Part shown: one piece after another, positions 27,204-36,767 of the stretch | Layout of the letters: each line of letters opens with the position of its first letter | Numbering within the stretch: position 1 is the first letter of the stretch | DNA from: Pseudoxanthomonas dokdonensis | Lineage (GTDB): Bacteria; Pseudomonadota; Gammaproteobacteria; Xanthomonadales; Xanthomonadaceae | Assembly (NCBI RefSeq): GCF_001431405.1 | Contig: NZ_LDJL01000008.1 | Span: 28,707-92,706, forward strand | Direction of reading: 5' to 3' | DNA length: 64,000 bases | Translations under genes and position numbers: made by a program | The notes under the pieces: generated by a model | Told to the model about the DNA's origin: nothing | Seen by the model: the letters and a program-made list of their open reading frames with translations, nothing else | Databases searched by the model: none

Positions 27204-27231
27204 TTGACACCTGATATCAATTTGATATCTT
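27204..27231 (+). promoter_or_regulatory. Promoter with overlapping palindromic operator for the SPFH operon
   Basis: TTGACA (27204-27209) and TATCTT (27226-27231) are separated by 16 bp, a good sigma-70 promoter. The spacer holds a perfect inverted repeat, GATATCAA (27213-27220), one T, TTGATATC (27222-27229). The repeat covers the spacer and most of the -10, the usual place for a repressor. It is strikingly AT-rich against its surroundings. GGAGGA and ATG follow at 27244-27257. The Arc-like protein encoded in the operon is an obvious candidate ligand but this is inference. Confidence 0.7.
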
Positions 27232-27254
27232 TAATTCCTCATTGGAGGACAACC

Positions 27255-28133
<879 letters not shown>

Positions 28134-28153
28134 GCCGGTGAGCGGGAAGCATC

Positions 28154-28336
28154 GTGGCTGAAAAAAAAGCCTATCCGCTGCGGATCAGTGCCGAGGTTCT
28201 CAACGCCACCCAGCGCTGGGCCGATGACGAGTTGCGCTCGGTCAACGCCCAGATCGAATATCTGTTGCGCGACGCCCTGCGCAAGAGCGGGCGCCTGCCG
28301 ACACCCGATCCAGACAACCAGGAGTCATCGACATGA
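28154..28336 (+). CDS. Arc/ribbon-helix-helix-like small protein
   Basis: A 60-residue protein from a GTG start. [20 protein letters not shown] followed by [15 protein letters not shown] has the Arc pattern: a beta strand (residues 6-11), helix A, a Ser-Val-Asn turn, and helix B with the [12 protein letters not shown] signature. Arc-family dimers bind short palindromes. The only perfect palindrome nearby overlaps the operon's own promoter (27213-27229), which suggests autoregulation. Its stop overlaps the next ATG (ATGA). It could also be an antitoxin-like protein, but no toxin is adjacent. Confidence 0.75.
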   Translation: MAEKKAYPLRISAEVLNATQRWADDELRSVNAQIEYLLRDALRKSGRLPTPDPDNQESST

Positions 28337-28509
28337 GCAAGCGCTGGGAATACCAGGTCATCGAAGTCAAACCCGGCATGCTGGGCGGTTTCCGGGCCGA
28401 TGCCATCCAGGAAGAGCTGACCCGCCACGGCAAGCTGGGCTGGGAGCTGGTCAACCTGGTCAGCCACCCGATGCAGATGTCGCTGCTGGTGTTCAAACGC
28501 GAAGCATGA
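28333..28509 (+). CDS. DUF4177-family small protein
   Basis: A 58-residue protein, [20 protein letters not shown] at the N-terminus, then [17 protein letters not shown] and a final LLVFKREA strand. The pattern WEYxV, helix with LGWELV, closing beta strand is DUF4177. Its ATG overlaps the stop of the Arc-like gene (ATGA), and stop TGA is at 28507-28509, so it is translationally coupled. The function of DUF4177 is unknown; the constant company of the SPFH gene suggests an accessory role. Confidence 0.8.
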   Translation: MSKRWEYQVIEVKPGMLGGFRADAIQEELTRHGKLGWELVNLVSHPMQMSLLVFKREA

Positions 28510-28607
28510 CGCTGATTCGATTGACCGCTGCCGGCAACCGCGTCAAAGCGACGCATTGCCTGGTTCGCCGTTGCCCCAAAGCGCGCTGCACGCACTAAGC
28601 TGGCGAC

Positions 28608-29441
28608 ATGCATCGGCAACCGATTCCACTGAAAACCGTTCTGCTCAACAGCGCCGATATCGAGGTCTGGCCAGCCGGCCTGTTGAAGGCGCGCAGCAAT
28701 GCCGACGCCCGCCACCTGTCGCGTGCGCTGGCGGTATTGCGGCGCAAGCGCGACGGCCGCTATCTGGCTGTCGTGCAGGCGGAAGGATTGCAGCCACTGG
28801 TCAACCGGCTGGCGTATGAGCCGGGCCTGGCACAGGCGGTATCGGCCTGCGACGACTGGCTGGATCGCCGCGCGGGCGACCTCGCGGCCCTGCCGCCGTT
28901 GCCGCTGGATGGATTGCGTGAGCGGCTGCGGGCGCTGGATCTGGACGAGAGCTACGGCCAGCGCAGCGGGTTGCCACTGGTTGCCGAACCGGCAACATTG
29001 GCATTCGCCGGTTTCGACCGCTACCGGCGTCCGTTATGGCTGAGCGCCAGCGCCGCTCGCGCCTGGCTGGCATTGCGCGCCGCCGCCGCCGCCAATGGCG
29101 TGAGCCTGGAGGCGATCTCGGGTTATCGAAGCCATGCCTACCAGCTCGGCATTTTCGAGCGCAAGCTGGCACGCGGGCAAACCATCGCGCAGATTCTCAC
29201 GGTCAATGCCGCGCCCGGTTACAGCGAGCACCACGGCGGCATGGCGCTGGACATCAGCACTCCCGGCGAGCCGGCAGCCGAGGAAAGCTTCGAGCACAGC
29301 GCCGCCTTCGCCTGGCTGCAACAGCACGCCGCCGCCCACGATTTCCACATGAGCTACCCGCGCGACAATCCGCATGGCATCGTCTACGAGCCGTGGCATT
29401 GGCGCCACGGCCCGGCGGCAGACGCATCCGTCGACGATTGA
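28608..29441 (+). CDS. M15-family D-alanyl-D-alanine carboxypeptidase-like protein
   Basis: A 277-residue protein with a C-terminal VanY-type zinc peptidase domain (about residues 140-270): LEAISGYRSHAYQLGIFERK, the zinc ligand motif SEHHGGMALDIS (His and Asp), and the closing EPWHWRH with the third ligand and catalytic Glu nearby. Residues 1-135 are a separate uncharacterised N-terminal part. No classic signal peptide is seen, which is odd for a peptidoglycan enzyme; an upstream start or non-classical export would need to be considered. It converges with the next gene with no space between stops. Confidence 0.8.
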   Translation: MHRQPIPLKTVLLNSADIEVWPAGLLKARSNADARHLSRALAVLRRKRDGRYLAVVQAEGLQPLVNRLAYEPGLAQAVSACDDWLDRRAGDLAALPPLPLDGLRERLRALDLDESYGQRSGLPLVAEPATLAFAGFDRYRRPLWLSASAARAWLALRAAAAANGVSLEAISGYRSHAYQLGIFERKLARGQTIAQILTVNAAPGYSEHHGGMALDISTPGEPAAEESFEHSAAFAWLQQHAAAHDFHMSYPRDNPHGIVYEPWHWRHGPAADASVDD

Positions 29442-29849
29442 TTATTCGCGCTGCAGGTGCAGGCGCACGCCGGTAACGGTCTGCTGCTTGATGACCATGT
29501 CGAAGTGCGGGGTACCGGACTTGGCCTTGACCAGAACGTCCTCGCCGTCATCGACCTCGACGTGATAGCCCTTGCCCAGTTGCTGTTCCAGCGCGTCCTT
29601 GATGACCCGCGCCACGTGGTTCTCACCGGTGCCATCCTTGATCTGGATGCTGATGTCGGTCGCGGTGCCACCTTCGGGCACTATCTCCACGACGATGACG
29701 CCGTCGGAATTGGCGCCCTCACTGACTTCCAACCGCCATTTGTTGGAAGGTTTGGCCCATGCCGCCGTTGCCGCCAGCAGACAGGCCAGGCCGAACGCCA
29801 GAACAGCCATGGTCGAGCGCGTACCACCAACACGAACGTTTGCAGACAT
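29442..29849 (-). CDS. Small exported protein of unknown function
   Basis: A 135-residue protein. The ATG at 29849 is supported by GGGGA 7 bp upstream. A Sec signal peptide is visible (STMAVLAFGLACLLAATAAWA, cleavage at about residue 32). The mature part is soluble, rich in Val, Asp and Lys, with alternating hydrophobic strands such as GVIVVEIVPEGG and a final GVRLHLQRE. No Cys and no known motif are seen. It is probably periplasmic. Its stop abuts that of the convergent peptidase gene. Confidence 0.65.
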   Translation of the reverse strand: MSANVRVGGTRSTMAVLAFGLACLLAATAAWAKPSNKWRLEVSEGANSDGVIVVEIVPEGGTATDISIQIKDGTGENHVARVIKDALEQQLGKGYHVEVDDGEDVLVKAKSGTPHFDMVIKQQTVTGVRLHLQRE

Positions 29850-29950
29850 GATCGATTCCCCAACCGACAATCCGGGCGGCATGCCCGGCTGCAGGTATCT
29901 TCAGAGGTCATCGGTTAGTGGCCGGTGAAGCCTCGGCCGGACCCGGCGGC

Positions 29951-30625
29951 TCACTCCTGCGAGCGGGGCGTCGGCGCCCTGGCGGTGCCATCGAAATCGG
30001 CGATCCGCCACAGATAGCGGCTGGCATGGCTGCGGTACGGCCCCCAGCGCTCGCCCCGCTCCAGCAGCTGCCGGGGGCTGGGCATGTCTTGCAGGCCGTC
30101 AACCCGCTGCGCGCCCTTGCGGATGCCCAGGTCATCGACCGGCAGCACGTCCGGCCGTCCCAGCCGCGCCATCAGCATCATCTCCACGGTCCAGCGACCG
30201 ATGCCGCGCACCGGCGTCAGCGCCGCGATGATCTGTCCATCGTCGAGCAGCGACATCCTGCGCAGATCGGGGATGTCACCGTCCTGTTCGCGCGCGGCCA
30301 GATCCCGTAGCGCCAGGGTCTTGTTGGCGGACACACCGCAGCCACGGAGGGTGGCATCGTCCACTCGTCCCAAGGTGTCGAAGTGCAGGCGCTTGCTGCC
30401 AATCGCGGCCTCGACCCGACCGACAATGGTCGCCGCCGCCTTGCCGCTGAGCTGCTGGAACAGGATGGCCCGCGCCAGCGCATCGACCGGATCAAAGGCT
30501 TTGCGCCATTCGGGCATGGCCGGCAGCGGCCCCAGCTTCCGCATCCAGCCCGCCAGCCTGCGATCCACCCGCAACAGGTGCGCGTGGGCCGCATCAACAT
30601 CATGGCCACGGCGATAACGCGGCAT
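29951..30625 (-). CDS. DNA-3-methyladenine glycosylase (AlkA-like, HhH-GPD)
   Basis: A 224-residue base-excision repair glycosylase. It has the all-helical HhH-GPD core: ALARAILFQQLSGKAAATIVGRVE, the hairpin LTPVRGIGRWTVEMMLMA, and the catalytic Asp in VLPVDDLGIRKG. There is no N-terminal TATA-like domain as in E. coli AlkA and no iron-sulfur cysteine cluster, so it belongs to the short AlkA/MAG1-type group. It removes alkylated purines. It lies 4 bp after the DUF423 gene on the same strand. Confidence 0.9.
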   Translation of the reverse strand: MPRYRRGHDVDAAHAHLLRVDRRLAGWMRKLGPLPAMPEWRKAFDPVDALARAILFQQLSGKAAATIVGRVEAAIGSKRLHFDTLGRVDDATLRGCGVSANKTLALRDLAAREQDGDIPDLRRMSLLDDGQIIAALTPVRGIGRWTVEMMLMARLGRPDVLPVDDLGIRKGAQRVDGLQDMPSPRQLLERGERWGPYRSHASRYLWRIADFDGTARAPTPRSQE

Positions 30626-30629
30626 CAGC

Positions 30630-31022
30630 TCAGCGCCGCACGGCGTCCAGCGCCCACACCACCCAGCCCAGCATCAAGGTGATGCCACCGGCTGGCGCCA
30701 TCCGTGTGCTGACCCCGGCCAGCACGCCCAGCGCCAGGCTGCCACAGAACAGCAGCGTGCCCAGCAGCAGCAGGTACAACGCCAGCCGGCCCAGCGTGCG
30801 GGTGGTGCCCGGGGCCAGTGTCGCCAGCGCGATGCCATGGCCAAACGCATACAGCGACGCAGTCTGCAGGCTGCTCTGCTGGTGGCCGTCGGCCACTCCA
30901 TGGGCCGCATACGCGGACAGGCCTATCGCGGTGGCGGCGAGCAGGCCACCGGTGAGGGCAAGGAACGAGGGTTTGCGTTGGCGGCGGTCATAAGTCATCA
31001 GCACATCGGTTCTCGCGGACAT
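30630..31022 (-). CDS. DUF423 membrane protein (YgdD-like)
   Basis: A 130-residue protein with four predicted membrane segments: ALTGGLLAATAIGLSAYAAHG first, with the family's conserved GLSAYAAHG, then HGIALATLA, ALYLLLLGTLLFCGSLALG and APAGGITLMLGWVVWAL. The ATG at 31022 is chosen for AGGA 4 bp upstream; an ATG at 30998 is also possible. It is an inner membrane protein of unknown function. It is transcribed with the downstream AlkA-like gene. Confidence 0.85.
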   Translation of the reverse strand: MSARTDVLMTYDRRQRKPSFLALTGGLLAATAIGLSAYAAHGVADGHQQSSLQTASLYAFGHGIALATLAPGTTRTLGRLALYLLLLGTLLFCGSLALGVLAGVSTRMAPAGGITLMLGWVVWALDAVRR

Positions 31023-31056
31023 GGCTTCCTGCCGGAAAAAGGGATCGTGCAAAACG

Positions 31057-31084
31057 CAACGCGCCGCTGAAAAGCGGCGCGTTG
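31057..31084 (-). terminator. Intrinsic terminator-like hairpin after the SRPBCC gene
   Basis: A perfect 12 bp stem (CAACGCGCCGCT/AGCGGCGCGTTG) with a 4 bp loop lies 35 bp after the stop of the 31119-32303 gene. On the minus strand the stem is followed by CGTTTTGC, a modest U-tract. It separates that gene from the DUF423-alkA pair. Confidence 0.75.
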
Positions 31085-31118
31085 GAAAACCAGCATCAGG
31101 GATGGATACCTGCTTTGC

Positions 31119-32303
31119 TTACTGCTTGACGGACCAGTAGACGTCGAATTCGCCGTCTTCTTCAAACGAACCATCCACGCCCTTCTTCCAGACTTCGTAC
31201 GGGCGGTCGGTGACTTCGTAACCGTTGGTGGTCGCCCAGGCGCGCAGCGAGTTGCGGACCACGTCCAGGCCGGCCATGAAGCCGGTGTACTGGGCATTGG
31301 CTGCCTTGTGGGCCGGGATGTGGATGTATTCCACCGGCGCACCGTCGGGAATCTTGACGCTCAGCTCACCGGCATAGACCTCGGCCACGTCGGTGTTGAC
31401 CGGCTCGGCCTTGTCGGCGTCATCGCCATCGGCCTTGTCGGCGTCGGCCTTCTTGTCATCGTCCTTCTTGGCGTCGCCGGACTTCTTGCGGACCAGCATG
31501 GCCACGTCGAAGGCGTACTTCTCGGCACCGAAATCGGTGGTGATGATACGCAGCGGACCGGCGGCCTCCAGGTTGTTGGCATCCATCACCCGGTGGATCC
31601 ATTCGGCATTGGCCTTGATCGACGCCTTGATGGCGTCGTTGGTACGGTCGATGTTGCCGGCGTTGACGAACAGGACGTTCTCGGCCGGTACGTCGACGAC
31701 CTTCAGGCCGGTCAGGTTGCTGCCTTCCAGGCGGTAGTCATAGTTCGGCACGCCCGCCAGCAGGGTGGTCAGCTTGGACAGGCCGGCCTTCATCAGGTCA
31801 CCGACCTGGCGGCTGACATACATGCCCGAGTAGCGACCCATCAGGTCCCAGCCGTAGTCGATGTCGTAGGTCTGGGTGATCTTGACGTTGCGGTTGTTCT
31901 TGCCGGTCGGCTCCAGCGAAAACACGCTGTGCTTGTTCTTGCCGGTACGGTCGTCCTTGATCGCGTAGGCGACCTTGCCGGGCTGATCCTGGCTGGCCGG
32001 CTGTTCGCTTTCGACGATTTCCCAGCTGCCCTTGCCCCAGGATTCGGAGTTGTATTCAACGCGGGCGCCCTGGCCTGCATGGCTGGCGTCGCCACCGGCA
32101 TAGCTCATTTCACCGGCCGGAATCAGCGGGTTCCAATCCTTCAGGCGACGCACGTTGTTCAGGGTATCGAACACGATGCTCATCTTGCGGTTGGTCTCGA
32201 CGCTTTCTACAAGGTGGCGCTTGGACGGCAATACCAGGCCGATTACCACAAACAGCGCCAGGACCAGCGCCAATGCAATCACGAACTCGATCAAACGGGT
32301 CAT
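31119..32303 (-). CDS. Membrane-anchored SRPBCC plus GyrI-like fusion protein
   Basis: A 394-residue protein in four parts: an N-terminal membrane helix (residues 6-25); an SRPBCC/polyketide-cyclase-like domain (about 35-190, with MSIVFDTLNNVRRLKDWNPL and ARVEYNSESWGKGSWEI); and a C-terminal GyrI/effector-binding-like domain (about 205-394). The last is interrupted by a low-complexity Lys/Asp/Ala stretch (KKSGDAKKDDDKKADADKAD and beyond, about 275-305). Both folds bind small hydrophobic ligands, which suggests ligand sensing or lipid handling at the membrane. No partner is apparent. It may be the same family as exported SRPBCC proteins of Lysobacterales. Confidence 0.75.
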   Translation of the reverse strand: MTRLIEFVIALALVLALFVVIGLVLPSKRHLVESVETNRKMSIVFDTLNNVRRLKDWNPLIPAGEMSYAGGDASHAGQGARVEYNSESWGKGSWEIVESEQPASQDQPGKVAYAIKDDRTGKNKHSVFSLEPTGKNNRNVKITQTYDIDYGWDLMGRYSGMYVSRQVGDLMKAGLSKLTTLLAGVPNYDYRLEGSNLTGLKVVDVPAENVLFVNAGNIDRTNDAIKASIKANAEWIHRVMDANNLEAAGPLRIITTDFGAEKYAFDVAMLVRKKSGDAKKDDDKKADADKADGDDADKAEPVNTDVAEVYAGELSVKIPDGAPVEYIHIPAHKAANAQYTGFMAGLDVVRNSLRAWATTNGYEVTDRPYEVWKKGVDGSFEEDGEFDVYWSVKQ

Positions 32304-32475
32304 TCAGGAGTCTCCGGGGGCCGGTGCCTCGGCCGTTGAAAAATATGCAACCGGCATCCTAACAGGCTTGGCGGCCCGGCGGCAGTCCATCCGGGCACAT
32401 AAAAGGTCGAATATCCGGGCCGGCCGGGGCGTGCTGCGGCCAGCACCGGCATGGCCCGGGGACAATACCGCTGAC

Positions 32476-33117
32476 TCAGACCAGTTTGAGCTCGAATGCC
32501 TTGAGCACGGCCCGGGTGCGGTCGCGCACCCCGAGTTTGGAGAGGATGTTGGAGACGTGATTCTTGATGGTGCCCTCGGCCACGCCCAGCGAATTGGCGA
32601 TTTCCTTGTTGGAAAAGCCGCTGGCCATCAGCCTCAGGATTTCGGTCTCGCGGTCGGTCAGCGGGTCGGGCCGGTCGAGGCTGACGAACTCGTTGCGCAT
32701 GTGCTCCAGGCCCGACAGCAGCCGCTGGGTCACTGCCGGCTGGACCAGCGAGCCGCCGTCGGCGACGGTGCGGATGGCGCCGACCAGCTGCTCCAGCGAC
32801 ACATCCTTCAGCAGGTAGCCCTTGGCCCCGGCCTTGAGTCCGGCCAGCACCAGCTGATCGTCGTCGAAGGTGGTCAGGATGATCGCCGGCGGCAGCTCGC
32901 CGGCACGCGCCAGTGCCTGTAATGCCTCCAGCCCGGACATCACCGGCATCCGCATGTCCATCAGCACCACGTCGGGCTTGATCTGCGGGATCAGCTCGAC
33001 CGCCTGTTTGCCATCCGCCGCCTCGGCGATCACTTCAATACCGTCATCCAGCGCCAGCAGCGAGCGTATGCCCTGCCGCACCAGGGTCTGGTCGTCGACC
33101 AGGCAGACACGAATCAT
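32476..33117 (-). CDS. NarL/LuxR-type response regulator
   Basis: A 213-residue regulator. The receiver domain has Asp8/Asp9 (CLVDDQ), phospho-acceptor Asp54 (VVLMDMRMP), Thr in ILTTFDDD and Lys104 (YLLKD). A LuxR helix-turn-helix follows: LTDRETEILRLMASGFSNKE with IKNHVSNILSKLGVRDR. The histidine kinase gene precedes it with a 4 bp overlap, so it is a cognate pair. The layout is of the DesR type; target genes are not evident. Confidence 0.93.
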   Translation of the reverse strand: MIRVCLVDDQTLVRQGIRSLLALDDGIEVIAEAADGKQAVELIPQIKPDVVLMDMRMPVMSGLEALQALARAGELPPAIILTTFDDDQLVLAGLKAGAKGYLLKDVSLEQLVGAIRTVADGGSLVQPAVTQRLLSGLEHMRNEFVSLDRPDPLTDRETEILRLMASGFSNKEIANSLGVAEGTIKNHVSNILSKLGVRDRTRAVLKAFELKLV

Positions 33118-34367
33118 GTGGAACCTCCGGGAATCCGTTCGGATTGTGACTCAAAAGGCCGCTCGATGTCCGCCACCGGCCCGCTCACCGGGTCCAGCAG
33201 CGGCAGCGTGATCTGCAGCCGGAACCCCTGTCCCGGCTGGCTCTCGACCTGCAGTTGACCACCGTACTGGGCCAGCCGTTCGCGCATTCCGCGCAGGCCG
33301 TTGCCGGCGACCACCAGACTGGCGCCGCCACCGTCGTCGCGGGCGTCGATGCACAGATCGGCGCCGGTGCGCCAGCAATGCACCCACAGATTGCTGGCGT
33401 GGGCGTGGCGGACGGCGTTGGTGATGATTTCCTGGGTGCAGCGCAGCAGCACGTGGGCGCGGTGCGGATCGTCCAGGGTCAGCGGTTCCTGGATGTCCAT
33501 GTGGATGGCCAGCGACGGCACCTGCTCGGCCAGCGGCAGCAGCGCCGCGCCCAGGTCGATGGCGCCGCTTTCACGCAGCTGGCTGACCGCTTCGCGGACA
33601 TCGGTCAGCAGCAGCTTGGCCAGGGTATGGGCCTGGCGCACGTGTTCCTGGGCCCGGCCTTCGGTGATGTGGCTGGCCACTTCCAGGTTCAGGCTGAGCG
33701 CGGTCAGGTGGTGGCCGAGCAGGTCGTGCAGTTCACGCGAAATGCGGGTGCGCTCGTTGACCCGGGCGCTCTCGGCCAGCAGCGCACGGGTCGCACGCAG
33801 TTCGGCATTGAGCTGGCGCTGTTCCTCACGCGCCTGGGCCTGTTCACGGGCGACATTGGCCGTGACCAGCACGAAGGCGGCAAAGCCGACGTAGAACGCC
33901 GACTGGAACAGCGCTTCCCAGAAGCTGAAATCCTCCAGCGCCATGAACGACCAGACCAGTGGCACGTGCGCCAGCAACAGCCACAGGATGGCGATGCGCA
34001 GGCTCAGCAGCCACGGCAGCACCCCGGCGACGATCATCATCAACAGCGCACTGAGCCCGGTCTGGCTGTAGAAGCCGACCGCCACCGCCGCCAGCGTCAG
34101 CACCAGCGCCAGCGGTACGTTCCAGATGTCGTTGGCCTGTTCGCGGCTGTCGCTGCCCAGCGAGCGGGTCAGCTGCCAGTAGCAGGCGCCGAAGCCGAAA
34201 TACGCCAGTGCCGTCAGCGGCACGTTGATGCCCTGCCCGTCGGCGCCGCTGGACGGTGGCAGGAACCAGACATTGAGGATGATCGGGATGCCGACCAGCG
34301 CCCATGAATACAGGCCGGTGGCGCGCAGGAGTCCGGTATGGCTGATTCGTCCGAGCATGGCCAGCAT
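33114..34367 (-). CDS. DesK-like sensor histidine kinase
   Basis: A 417-residue kinase. Residues about 15-170 form an integral membrane sensor with about five or six segments and almost no periplasmic domain. The HisKA_3 dimerisation region carries His214 (RISRELHDLLGHHLTALSL). The HATPase_c domain has ITNAVRHAHASNLWV (N box), IDARDDGGGA and GNGLRGMRERLAQYGG. A transmembrane-only sensor fits detection of membrane state, as in DesK. Its stop overlaps the response regulator start (ATGA). It is divergent from the GNAT gene. Confidence 0.92.
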   Translation of the reverse strand: MLAMLGRISHTGLLRATGLYSWALVGIPIILNVWFLPPSSGADGQGINVPLTALAYFGFGACYWQLTRSLGSDSREQANDIWNVPLALVLTLAAVAVGFYSQTGLSALLMMIVAGVLPWLLSLRIAILWLLLAHVPLVWSFMALEDFSFWEALFQSAFYVGFAAFVLVTANVAREQAQAREEQRQLNAELRATRALLAESARVNERTRISRELHDLLGHHLTALSLNLEVASHITEGRAQEHVRQAHTLAKLLLTDVREAVSQLRESGAIDLGAALLPLAEQVPSLAIHMDIQEPLTLDDPHRAHVLLRCTQEIITNAVRHAHASNLWVHCWRTGADLCIDARDDGGGASLVVAGNGLRGMRERLAQYGGQLQVESQPGQGFRLQITLPLLDPVSGPVADIERPFESQSERIPGGST

Positions 34368-34546
34368 AGTAGGGCCAATGGGACGGCGCGCCTCCCCACT
34401 AAAGTCATGTCCCGGCGCGGCACTGGCGGTTCACGGCACGCTTACCGCCAGCGTGCCAGGCTGGTCCGCCCGTGCGATAATTGCGCGGTGGCCGTCGCAG
34501 CCGGCCTACGCACCATGTCCCTGCAAGACCCCGTACGGAGTCATTA

Positions 34547-35152
34547 ATGTCGATTGTCATCCGCGACGTGCGCGAGCACGAGCTGGATTCCGTCCTAGCC
34601 CTGAACAACAACGCCGGATTGGCGATCCTCCCGCTGGATTCGGTCAAGCTTCAACGGTTCTACCAACAGGCTGCCTATTTCCGCGTCGCCGAGCGCGATG
34701 GCAACCTGGCCGGATTCCTGGTCGCGTTTGGCTCCGAGGCGGACCACGACAGCAGCAATTTCGCCTGGTTCCGCGAGCGTTATCCGCAATTCTTCTACAT
34801 CGACCGTATCGTGGTCGCCAGCCGCCGTCGCGGTGGCGGCGTCGGTCGCGCGTTCTACGCCGACGTCCAGAGCTATGCCGAGCTGCGCTATCCGCAGCTG
34901 GCCTGCGAAGTATTCCTGGATCACGGCGCCGACCCGGCGCTGCTGTTCCATGGCAGTTTCGGTTTCCGCGAAGTCGGCCAGAACACCATGCCCAACGTCA
35001 ACGTGCGCACCAGCATGCTGATGAAGGAACTGTGCAGCTATCCGTGGGTGCGTGATACCTATGGCGGGCAGTTGCCCGACCAGCCGTGGGCGCGTGCGCG
35101 CACGCTGGCCGATGCCACACCTTCGGCCACTCCGCGGGCCAACGATCCATGA
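34547..35152 (+). CDS. GNAT-family N-acetyltransferase upstream of minC
   Basis: A 201-residue acetyltransferase. IRDVREHELDSVLALNNNAG is the first strand and helix, and YIDRIVVASRRRGGGVGRAF holds the acetyl-CoA pyrophosphate loop (R-R-G-G-G-V-G). The later part has EVFLDHGADPALLFHGSFGF and a C-terminal extension. The ATG at 34547 has ACGGAG 6 bp upstream. Its stop overlaps the minC start (ATGA), so it begins the min operon. The substrate, protein or metabolite, is unknown. Confidence 0.85.
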   Translation: MSIVIRDVREHELDSVLALNNNAGLAILPLDSVKLQRFYQQAAYFRVAERDGNLAGFLVAFGSEADHDSSNFAWFRERYPQFFYIDRIVVASRRRGGGVGRAFYADVQSYAELRYPQLACEVFLDHGADPALLFHGSFGFREVGQNTMPNVNVRTSMLMKELCSYPWVRDTYGGQLPDQPWARARTLADATPSATPRANDP

Positions 35153-35910
35153 GCGCCGCCCCGATGAACAGCAATTACGAACAGGCCGGCGAACTGAAAA
35201 TCGGCCAGGTCGGCATCGCCAACCTGCGGGTCCGCACGCTGGACGTGCCGCAACTGGTCCGCGAAATGCGCGAGCGGGTCGAACGCGCGCCCAAGCTGTT
35301 TGGCCGCGCCGCGGTCATCATCGACTTCGGTGGCCTTTCACGGATCCCGGACCTGGACAGCGCCCAGGCGCTGCTGCAGGGCCTGCGCGACGCCGGCGTG
35401 TTGCCGGTGGCGCTGGCCTACGGCACCCGTGAAACCGAACAACTGGCCGAGCAGCTGGGGCTGCCGCTGCTGTCGAAATTCCGTGCCCAGTACGAGCGCG
35501 TCGACGCCGCCCCGCCCGCCCCCGCTGCGGCCGCGCCGGCACCGGAACCGGTCCGCCAGCCGGCCGCCAGCGCCGGCCCCGGCCAGCCCGGCATGATCCA
35601 GAAGACCCCGGTGCGCTCGGGCCAGCAGCTGTATGCCGAACAGCGCGACCTGACCGTACTCAATACGGTGGGCGCCGGTGCCGAAGTCATCAGCGACGGT
35701 TCCATCCATATCTATGGCACGCTACGCGGGCGGGCACTGGCCGGCGCGCAGGGCAACACCAGCGCGCGGATTTTCTGCAGTGATTTCCATGCCGAACTGG
35801 TGGCCATCGCCGGTCATTACCAGGTGCTCGAAGACATTCCCAAGGAACTGCGGGGCAAGGCCGTGCAGATCTGGCTGGACAAAGACCAACTGAAGATCGC
35901 CGCCCAGTAA
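35149..35910 (+). CDS. minC: Septum site-determining protein MinC
   Basis: A 253-residue cell division inhibitor. The N-terminal domain (about residues 15-115) blocks FtsZ (VGIANLRVRTLDVPQLVREM, VIIDFGGLSRIPDL). A Pro/Ala linker (about 122-150) leads to the C-terminal beta-helix with LTVLNTVGAGAEVISDGSIH, YGTLRGRALAGAQGN and ARIFCSDFHAELVAIAG, the MinD-binding and dimerisation part. The start overlaps the acetyltransferase stop; Met6 (35164) is an alternative. MinD and MinE follow. It acts at the membrane near the poles. Confidence 0.95.
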   Translation: MSAAPMNSNYEQAGELKIGQVGIANLRVRTLDVPQLVREMRERVERAPKLFGRAAVIIDFGGLSRIPDLDSAQALLQGLRDAGVLPVALAYGTRETEQLAEQLGLPLLSKFRAQYERVDAAPPAPAAAAPAPEPVRQPAASAGPGQPGMIQKTPVRSGQQLYAEQRDLTVLNTVGAGAEVISDGSIHIYGTLRGRALAGAQGNTSARIFCSDFHAELVAIAGHYQVLEDIPKELRGKAVQIWLDKDQLKIAAQ

Positions 35911-35952
35911 CCCGGCGTCCTTCAAACACAACAACTCGCAAGGAGAATCCCG

Positions 35953-36765
35953 TTGGCTGAAATCATCGTAGTCACTTCCGGCAAGGGCGGCGTCGGCAAG
36001 ACCACCACCAGCGCCAGCATCGCCTGTGGCCTCGCCCGCCGCGGCAAGAAGGTCGCCGTCATCGACTTCGACGTGGGCCTGCGCAACCTCGACCTGATCA
36101 TGGGCTGCGAACGCCGCGTGGTGTATGACTTCGTCAACGTCACCACCGGTGAGGCGACGCTGAAGCAGGCCCTGATCAAGGACAAGCGTTTCGACAACCT
36201 GTACGTGCTGGCTGCCTCGCAGACCCGCGACAAGGATGCCCTGACCAAGGAAGGCGTGGAGAAAGTCCTCAACGATCTCAGCGCCGACGGCTTCGATTTC
36301 ATCGTCTGTGACTCGCCGGCCGGCATCGAAAAAGGTGCGTTCCTGGCGATGTATTTCGCCGACCAGGCCATTGTCGTGGTCAACCCGGAAGTCTCCAGCG
36401 TGCGCGACTCCGACCGCATCCTCGGCCTGCTGGATTCGAAGACCCGCCGCGCCGAAAGCGATGGCGAACCGATCAAGGCCAACCTGCTGCTGACCCGCTA
36501 CAACCCGCAACGGGTCGAGACCGGCGAAATGCTCAGCATCAACGACGTCGAGGAAGTACTGGGACTGAAGACGCTGGGCGTGATTCCCGAGTCGGGCGAC
36601 GTGCTCAATGCATCCAACAAGGGCGAGCCGGTGATCCTGGACCTGGAATCGCCAGCCGGCCAGGCCTATGACGACACCGTCGGCCGCCTGCTGGGTGAAG
36701 ACCGCCCGCTGCGCTTTACCACCTTGGAGAAGAAGGGCTTCTTCAGCAAGTTGTTTGGAGGTTGA
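35953..36765 (+). CDS. minD: Septum site-determining ATPase MinD
   Basis: A 270-residue ParA-family ATPase. The deviant Walker A is [10 protein letters not shown] (residues 9-18), with [16 protein letters not shown] as A', [13 protein letters not shown] as Walker B, and the C-terminal amphipathic membrane-targeting sequence ([12 protein letters not shown]). It recruits MinC to the membrane and oscillates with MinE. The start codon is TTG with AGGAGA 6 bp upstream. The stop is 2 bp before the minE start. Confidence 0.97.
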   Translation: MAEIIVVTSGKGGVGKTTTSASIACGLARRGKKVAVIDFDVGLRNLDLIMGCERRVVYDFVNVTTGEATLKQALIKDKRFDNLYVLAASQTRDKDALTKEGVEKVLNDLSADGFDFIVCDSPAGIEKGAFLAMYFADQAIVVVNPEVSSVRDSDRILGLLDSKTRRAESDGEPIKANLLLTRYNPQRVETGEMLSINDVEEVLGLKTLGVIPESGDVLNASNKGEPVILDLESPAGQAYDDTVGRLLGEDRPLRFTTLEKKGFFSKLFGG

Positions 36766-36767
36766 TT

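Noticed and set aside
27213..27229. Mobile-element end for the palindrome before the SPFH gene
   Set aside because: It lies inside a good promoter with correct spacing and has no partner copy, so an operator fits better.
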